Below are positions 14,351-18,543 of a DNA stretch of 18,543 nt, one piece after another. Made by a program: the position numbers and the translations under genes. How positions within the stretch are numbered: the stretch's first letter is position 1; each line of letters opens with the position of its first letter. The DNA is from Planctomycetaceae bacterium (lineage in GTDB: Bacteria; Planctomycetota; Planctomycetia; Pirellulales; Thermoguttaceae), in contig JAIRLW010000147.1 in NCBI GenBank assembly GCA_031259095.1, forward strand, positions 1-18,543. Direction: 5' to 3'. The notes below the pieces were generated by a model. It was given only the letters and a program-made list of their open reading frames with translations, ran no database searches and was not told the origin of the DNA.

Positions 14351-15292
14351 TTATTTGTTACTTTTTTTGAATAATTCGTATTTACTTGCAATAATTCCAT
14401 TCTCAATCCTCAAACAGGGAATCCCATCAACAATCGGGTAAACCCTCAAGGAATCAGGACTGAATAATACATTGTCCTTTTTGTATAACGGCGTTTTAAA
14501 CAATGGATCCGCGAGAACAGATGACGAAATTTCCCGAACATTTTTTTTCTGTATTATCATTACAGCGGTCGGATTTAATGGATTGAAATAATACGAGCAT
14601 AATCTGTATTCCAAGACGTCGAAACCAAGTTTTACCGCTGTCTCCTGTAATCCCGTTACATATCCATAACGATTCATTCTCTGTTTGCCTTCATCATTGG
14701 CAAGTTCATAACTCGGTTCAATCAGAATCAAATATTTTTTTGTGATACGAAATAATTCTTTCAATATTGATTCTTCATTACCTCTGTTTGGTTCAATTGC
14801 CTGATTGGTATAAACGATGTCAACCGCATTGTCGGCACACGGAATATTTAACAAATTACCTGTAAATAACGTTGTATTTTTGTTTCCTTGTTTATTGAGC
14901 CATTTTCGTGCAAAAGCAACGCGCGACCAACTAATATCAAAACCATAACTTGCAACCGGCGTATTCTGAAACTGAGATAACACAACACTCAACTGATTTC
15001 CTTCTCCTATTCCTGCTTCAAGTATTGATTCAGGAGTTGGCAATAATGATCGTATTATGTTCACTAATTCAGCGCCGACATTTTCACGCCATTTTTTTAT
15101 TTCCAGTTTTTCCATATCGGCAGTATAACTTCCTGCCTGTAAATCGTAGGCGATCTCAATAACATGAGGCGTATTATTAACGTCATATTTGTTTCGTAAA
15201 TATTCGGAAATATTGACGCCTTTCTGATATAATTCTTTTAATTCCCTGATCGAAATTGTTTCAATTTCTTGCTCTAATAAATTATTTGACAT
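14351..15292 (-). CDS. SAM methyltransferase with a degenerate Trm112-like C-terminal tail
   Basis: A 313-residue protein. Residues about 75-200 form a class I methyltransferase: motif I ILEAGIGEGNQ (90-100), SYGFDIS with acidic residue (115-121), and CADNAVDIVYTNQAIEPN (152-169). The C-terminal segment 259-300 has the shape of a Trm112/UPF0434-type zinc-ribbon module: DPLFKTPLYKKDNVLF then VYPIVDGIPCLRIENG. YPIxDGIP is diagnostic, but the cysteines that bind zinc in that module are replaced. This suggests a non-metal structural remnant or a decayed partner domain. In other systems Trm112 activates methyltransferases, so fusion with one is meaningful. The substrate is unknown, likely a sugar of the cluster product. 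The N-terminal 60 residues are charged and helical. Confidence 0.8.
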   Translation of the reverse strand: MSNNLLEQEIETISIRELKELYQKGVNISEYLRNKYDVNNTPHVIEIAYDLQAGSYTADMEKLEIKKWRENVGAELVNIIRSLLPTPESILEAGIGEGNQLSVVLSQFQNTPVASYGFDISWSRVAFARKWLNKQGNKNTTLFTGNLLNIPCADNAVDIVYTNQAIEPNRGNEESILKELFRITKKYLILIEPSYELANDEGKQRMNRYGYVTGLQETAVKLGFDVLEYRLCSYYFNPLNPTAVMIIQKKNVREISSSVLADPLFKTPLYKKDNVLFSPDSLRVYPIVDGIPCLRIENGIIASKYELFKKSNK

Positions 15293-15336
15293 GATTTTAT
15301 TTATTGTTATTGGTTAATTAAATGACCCGTATTTGT

Positions 15337-15360
15337 AGAAACGCAATGCGTTGCGTCTCT
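15337..15360. repeat. Palindromic repeat AGAAACGCAA-TGCG-TTGCGTCTCT
   Basis: Two 10-base arms (one mismatch) around TGCG form a compact hairpin in the 89-bp gap between the synthase and methyltransferase genes. The neighbouring TGACCCGTATTTGT (15323-15336) and GCAATGCGTACC (15361-15372) suggest a fuller dispersed repeat, of which this copy may be one half. It lies 22 bases after the synthase stop, so it may act as a transcript stabiliser or terminator, or simply be a mobile repeat. Structure is seen; role is unknown. Confidence 0.6.
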
Positions 15361-15381
15361 GCAATGCGTACCTCCAATATA

Positions 15382-16245
15382 CTACGCAACTTTTCGTTTT
15401 AATTTATGCCGTTGTTCCTTTTCAATTGAAAGTATTTCTTGTTGCCGAAATGTTAAGGCATGAACTACATTTCTCAAGTCGCGTGTAACTCTTCGCAAAC
15501 CATCAGGTTCTAAACTTGCCGCGTGATCCGTCCCTTTCCACAAATGACTCATCGTAAAATGCCGTTCAAAATATTGTGCGCCAAGCGTCAACGCCGCAAT
15601 ATCCGCCGAAATTCCATTGTGGTGTCCTGAAAAACCGATACCGCCAACACGCGATCCATAATGTTCACGTATCCGTACTAAATCTAAAAGACAAAGGTCT
15701 TCCATCGGTACCGGATAACCTGAAACACAATGATACAAAATCAAGTCTTTGACACGTGAACGTGTTTCAAAAAACTTAACAATAGATTCTTCTTCTTTAT
15801 GAGTTGTCATTCCGAGCGAAATATCTATCCGACCTCCATAATTGTCGCAAATATAATTAAGCATCTCAAAGTCAAGATTCGACGCGGATGGAATTTTGAT
15901 ATAAGCCGGATTAAGCGATACGATTTGCTTTGCCGATGTCATCTCCCACACAGAAGACGAATAATCAACCTTGAACAGTTTACAATGTTCCATTAATTCA
16001 CGATGTTGGTCAACCGTAAATTCCAAAAATTCACGGTGTTCTCCATACGTTTTTCCGTAACTATTTTGCGGATTCGGATGCGGCGTATTATATTCAAATT
16101 GATTCAATAATTCTTTAGGCGATCTTTTTTGAAACTTAACCGAATTAACTTTACAAAAAACAGCCGCAACCGTAATCATTTCCTTAGCAATTTCCAAATC
16201 GCCCTTATGATTACAACCAACCTCCGCTATAATATATGGTTCCAT
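15382..16245 (-). CDS. neuB: NeuB-like nonulosonic acid synthase, barrel domain only (no SAF)
   Basis: This enzyme condenses phosphoenolpyruvate with a six-carbon sugar, or its 6-phosphate, to make a nine-carbon sugar acid. The 287 residues cover the TIM-barrel domain: IIAEVGCNHKGDLEIAKEMI (5-24), SVKFQKR (35-41), IKIPSASNLDF (116-126), DISLGMTTHKE (141-151), LYHCVSGYPVPMEDL (170-184), GFSGHHNGI (204-212) and ERHFTMSHLWKGTDHAASLEP (227-247). Canonical bacterial NeuB is about 340-350 residues and ends in a SAF/antifreeze-like domain that covers the partner's active site and supplies an arginine for the N-acyl group. That domain is absent here, and the protein stops right after the barrel. With no N-acyl contact, a KDN-type or 9-phosphate substrate is plausible but inferred. 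The ATG at 16245 is preceded by AGAAAGGA, a good ribosome-binding site. Motifs look functional. Confidence 0.85.
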   Translation of the reverse strand: MEPYIIAEVGCNHKGDLEIAKEMITVAAVFCKVNSVKFQKRSPKELLNQFEYNTPHPNPQNSYGKTYGEHREFLEFTVDQHRELMEHCKLFKVDYSSSVWEMTSAKQIVSLNPAYIKIPSASNLDFEMLNYICDNYGGRIDISLGMTTHKEEESIVKFFETRSRVKDLILYHCVSGYPVPMEDLCLLDLVRIREHYGSRVGGIGFSGHHNGISADIAALTLGAQYFERHFTMSHLWKGTDHAASLEPDGLRRVTRDLRNVVHALTFRQQEILSIEKEQRHKLKRKVA

Positions 16246-16278
16246 ATAAATTCCTTTCTGTACTGAAAATCAGATCAT

Positions 16279-17646
16279 CTATAATTTTTTTTGTTTTTTC
16301 ATCAAAATTTGTCTTGAAAAAAACAAAATACAAATCACAAAAACGATAATCCGTACTAAAACATCCAGTAACATTGCTAGAAATAATCCGAAACTGCCCC
16401 AACGTGAAATTGACCAATACGCAACACTTAACATGACCGTCGTTCCAAAGATTATTGTTATAAAATTTAACCACACAAAGCCGACGCCGGTTGCCGCCGT
16501 ATAAACTGTTCCCGCTAAAACTGCAAGTAAACAATAAACCACAAACAAAAATATTACCCCATTACCCACAATAAAATCATTGCCGAAACAACTCATAATC
16601 TGTCTTGGGAAAATAATAATCGGTAACAAAATCACCAAAACAACAGAGATATTCAATCCCAGTTGCATAAAGATTATTTTTCGCAACTGCCTTACGTTTT
16701 GATTACCTTGTGTTTCACTCGCCATTGGTAACGTAACATTGTTCACTATATCCGGTAAAAACGATGCTATCGAATAAAATACCATCAAAGCGTAATAGAT
16801 TCCCAACTCTCCCGCACCATTGGGTTGTAACCTCTGTATCATTTGACAAATCCAAATTCCGCCCGACATAATCGTACCGCACATCACTGTCGGTAAACTA
16901 AATTTCCAAAGTACCGGTAATTCCTTATAAGCGTCAAAAAAATAATAACGTAACTTATGTGTTTTAATATTGTAAAAAATAAAAATGCTGTTTATAATGA
17001 CATTTACTAATGTTACAAACAAAAGAGCCATAACCGCACCATGAAGTCCGCTCCAATTTGCCCCGATCCAATAAGCCGGTATCGTTAATACGCCAACAAT
17101 CAAAATGACATTCGCCTGTCCCTTGAAATCTTGAAAACCCGACATCATACTGTATTGAGTTGACGTAAACGTCAGCAGGAATAATAGCAACGCCCCCCAC
17201 CTCATCTCATGGACTAAATCCGGTGCATTCAATAACGTTTCACAAAGTTGCGGAATACTAAAATAAAAAATTGTTGTAATAACTAATGATAGAAAAAACG
17301 ACAATGAATAATTCAAACCAATAATCCGTCCAACACGCTCTTTGTCTGATTGTAACAGTTCTGCAATATATTTTGTTGCGGTTAATCCCATTCCAAAACT
17401 CGAAAAAATAACAAACATCGACGCGGTTGCACGCACTAATCCAAATTCGCCAAATGTTTCTTTGCCTAAAATTCTCGCAACAAGAACCATTGCAACAAAT
17501 GTTAAACCTCGTCCAAGCCCATGTCCAACAACCGACCAAAAGATACCGCTTGCAATCCGTTTTCCAATCGGCGATTGTTGTACGCGATTCAAAACAGGTC
17601 GGCATATTGACGGGCAATATTGTTCGGCAATTGTTGACAAATTCAT
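16279..17646 (-). CDS. wzx: Polysaccharide flippase (Wzx-type, MOP superfamily)
   Basis: A 455-residue inner-membrane protein with about twelve hydrophobic helices that moves undecaprenyl-linked repeat units from the cytosolic to the outer leaflet. The first helix region ASGIFWSVVGHGLGRGLTFV (32-51) and the following VARILGKETFGEFGLVRATASM (56-77) are typical of the polysaccharide biosynthesis (Wzx/MATE-like) family, including GxxxFGxFG-type spacing. The C-terminus is basic (RQILMKKQKKL). Length is normal. It lies between the synthase gene (33 bases after its stop) and the upstream methyltransferase (21 bases before its start), consistent with one transcript. No Shine-Dalgarno sequence. Substrate specificity is expected to follow the cluster's repeat unit. 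Confidence 0.9.
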   Translation of the reverse strand: MNLSTIAEQYCPSICRPVLNRVQQSPIGKRIASGIFWSVVGHGLGRGLTFVAMVLVARILGKETFGEFGLVRATASMFVIFSSFGMGLTATKYIAELLQSDKERVGRIIGLNYSLSFFLSLVITTIFYFSIPQLCETLLNAPDLVHEMRWGALLLFLLTFTSTQYSMMSGFQDFKGQANVILIVGVLTIPAYWIGANWSGLHGAVMALLFVTLVNVIINSIFIFYNIKTHKLRYYFFDAYKELPVLWKFSLPTVMCGTIMSGGIWICQMIQRLQPNGAGELGIYYALMVFYSIASFLPDIVNNVTLPMASETQGNQNVRQLRKIIFMQLGLNISVVLVILLPIIIFPRQIMSCFGNDFIVGNGVIFLFVVYCLLAVLAGTVYTAATGVGFVWLNFITIIFGTTVMLSVAYWSISRWGSFGLFLAMLLDVLVRIIVFVICILFFSRQILMKKQKKL

Positions 17647-17667
17647 GAGTAGTTCTAATATTATTTA

Positions 17668-18393
17668 TTATTCCGCAGCAGATGGAGTTGCTAATACAAA
17701 AAGACTGCCGCCAAATAAACGCACATAAAAATCCGTATTTAAAATTAAGTACAATAGACTCTTTGGTAACGTTGTTAATCGATTGTAAAATCGTTTCGCC
17801 GGTAAGCCGAAAGCAAGACCATAATGCCATGTTAAAATGTTATATCCGCAATCTTTCAAGGTATAGAGTGCGGTTTCTTTCTGAAAAAAATGTTTATGTC
17901 CCAACCGTTTATAATTTAGTGACGGAAAATTTCTCAATATATCGAACACATTGATCACTAAAGGAATATTAAAAATAAAATATTGTCCTCGATTTCGAAT
18001 ACATCGAAGAAAATCAAAACAATTATCAATATGTTCAAAAACATCAATCAATAAAATGATTTCATAATAATCGGTGGTTTCTAAAAAATCGGTACAATAA
18101 AATGACAATCGGTCTGTTTTTTTATTGCAACACATTTCTATTGCGTCGGGAGCAATATCAAAACCATCAAAAAATACACCGGACAATTTAATATGCAATT
18201 GATTCAAAATCTCGCCGGCGCCACAACCAACTTCTGCGATTTTTGTTAATTGAAAATTCTGATATAAAGGTATCTTTCTGATTAAACGCATAATCTGTTC
18301 TGCTTTATAAGGCGATTCTTCTTCATGCCATGAAGGATTAAATAATTTATAACGCGAATCTTCCTGGTTATAGATATTCTGAGAATTATACAT
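17668..18393 (-). CDS. Class I SAM-dependent methyltransferase, first gene of the visible cluster
   Basis: A 241-residue protein with motif I KIAEVGCGAGEIL (51-63), an acidic residue after the second strand in FFDGFDIAPDAIEM (74-87), and a later strand LLIDVFEHIDN (114-124), a classical UbiE/Coq5-like pattern. The IDVFEHI motif is common in sugar and small-molecule methyltransferases. The substrate is unknown; as one of three methyltransferases in the cluster it probably decorates the glycan or caps the chain to control length. The start ATG at 18393 sits in an A/T-rich leader (AAAAAATAAATAACTA) without a Shine-Dalgarno sequence. Whether it is the first gene of the operon is unknown because the window ends 150 bases upstream. 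Confidence 0.8.
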   Translation of the reverse strand: MYNSQNIYNQEDSRYKLFNPSWHEEESPYKAEQIMRLIRKIPLYQNFQLTKIAEVGCGAGEILNQLHIKLSGVFFDGFDIAPDAIEMCCNKKTDRLSFYCTDFLETTDYYEIILLIDVFEHIDNCFDFLRCIRNRGQYFIFNIPLVINVFDILRNFPSLNYKRLGHKHFFQKETALYTLKDCGYNILTWHYGLAFGLPAKRFYNRLTTLPKSLLYLILNTDFYVRLFGGSLFVLATPSAAE

Positions 18394-18543
18394 TAGTTAT
18401 TTATTTTTTACGGTTCGATAAATTAGTTTGTTCTATACTCATTGCACTTTAAAATTCGGTTTTTATTTTTAGAACACAAAATATATTCAATAAACATTTA
18501 ATTATTTTCAAGTCGAAAAATTGTACGATGAACCCTATTTTCG
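18394..18543. other. A/T-rich leader upstream of the methyltransferase; no clear promoter
   Basis: On the minus strand a TTGAAA at 18510-18505 has a TATATT 20 bases later, a poor spacing for a promoter. Short open frames enter from the window edge (one of 14 codons, one of 29), any of which could be the end of another cluster gene. Nothing here can be assigned. Confidence 0.25.

Noticed and set aside
15382..16245. NeuB-like gene as a simple pseudogene
   Set aside because: All barrel motifs are intact with a good ribosome-binding site and no frameshift; only the SAF domain is absent, so a functional short enzyme is preferred.
18394..18543. C-terminal fragment of another cluster gene at the window edge
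   Set aside because: More than one short frame is open and none is long enough to show a family signature; cannot be assigned.

Overview
The window looks like a Gram-negative bacterial chromosome. It carries a type II secretion/type IV pilus-style prepilin, a complete Pho-regulated phosphate-uptake block, and a long Wzx/Wzy-type surface-polysaccharide cluster. The taxon cannot be fixed from the sequence. Few genes have a Shine-Dalgarno sequence and the PstC-PstA protein is an unusual fusion; I lean weakly towards a PVC-type (planctomycete-like) lineage, but this is inference.

Layout. (1) Positions 1-265, minus strand: the N-terminus of a GspG-like prepilin. It runs into a stop after a T5 run, and a one-base change would reopen the frame to the window edge. 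(2) 266-704: a divergent intergenic region. It holds a 180-bp inverted-repeat (MITE-like) element and six perfect 11-bp periods of CTTAAY-type repeats, which look like an extended Pho box driving the pst genes. (3) 705-5126, plus strand: a fused pstC-pstA gene with a very large extracytoplasmic insertion, then pstB, a 384-bp spacer made largely of heptamer inverted repeats, then phoU. No pstS or phoBR is present. (4) 5199-18393, minus strand: twelve co-directional genes, probably one or a few transcripts, read from 18393 downwards. They are: methyltransferase, Wzx flippase, short NeuB-like nonulosonic-acid synthase, methyltransferase with a Trm112-like tail, CMP-nonulosonate synthetase fused to a KdsC-like HAD phosphatase, unrecognised GT-B-like protein, Wzy-type polymerase/ligase, radical SAM protein, GT2 glycosyltransferase, monotopic phosphoglycosyl transferase, DegT/DnrJ aminotransferase, and methyltransferase.

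How the genes work together. In the first block PhoB/PhoP-type activation of the 11-bp repeats would switch on the phosphate permease and ATPase, and PhoU would feed back. In the second, an initiating phosphoglycosyl transferase loads a (probably amino-) sugar phosphate on undecaprenyl phosphate. The GT2 and possibly the unknown protein extend it. A nonulosonic acid (KDN, sialic-like or related) is made by the synthase, dephosphorylated and CMP-activated by the fused NeuA-HAD protein, and added. The repeat unit is decorated by methyltransferases and possibly by the radical SAM enzyme, flipped by Wzx and polymerised or ligated by the Wzy-like protein. The synthase lacks the SAF domain and no UDP-GlcNAc 2-epimerase is present. 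With the fused HAD phosphatase, this makes a phosphorylated (9-phosphate, KDN-like) route an attractive but unproven reading.

The polysaccharide block is visibly more A/T-rich than the phosphate block, most clearly at 10100-13150, which fits an exchangeable glycan locus. The most interesting items are the non-canonical nonulosonic-acid module, the radical SAM enzyme inside the glycan cluster, the PstCA fusion with its insertion, and the dense Pho-box array next to a MITE-like element.
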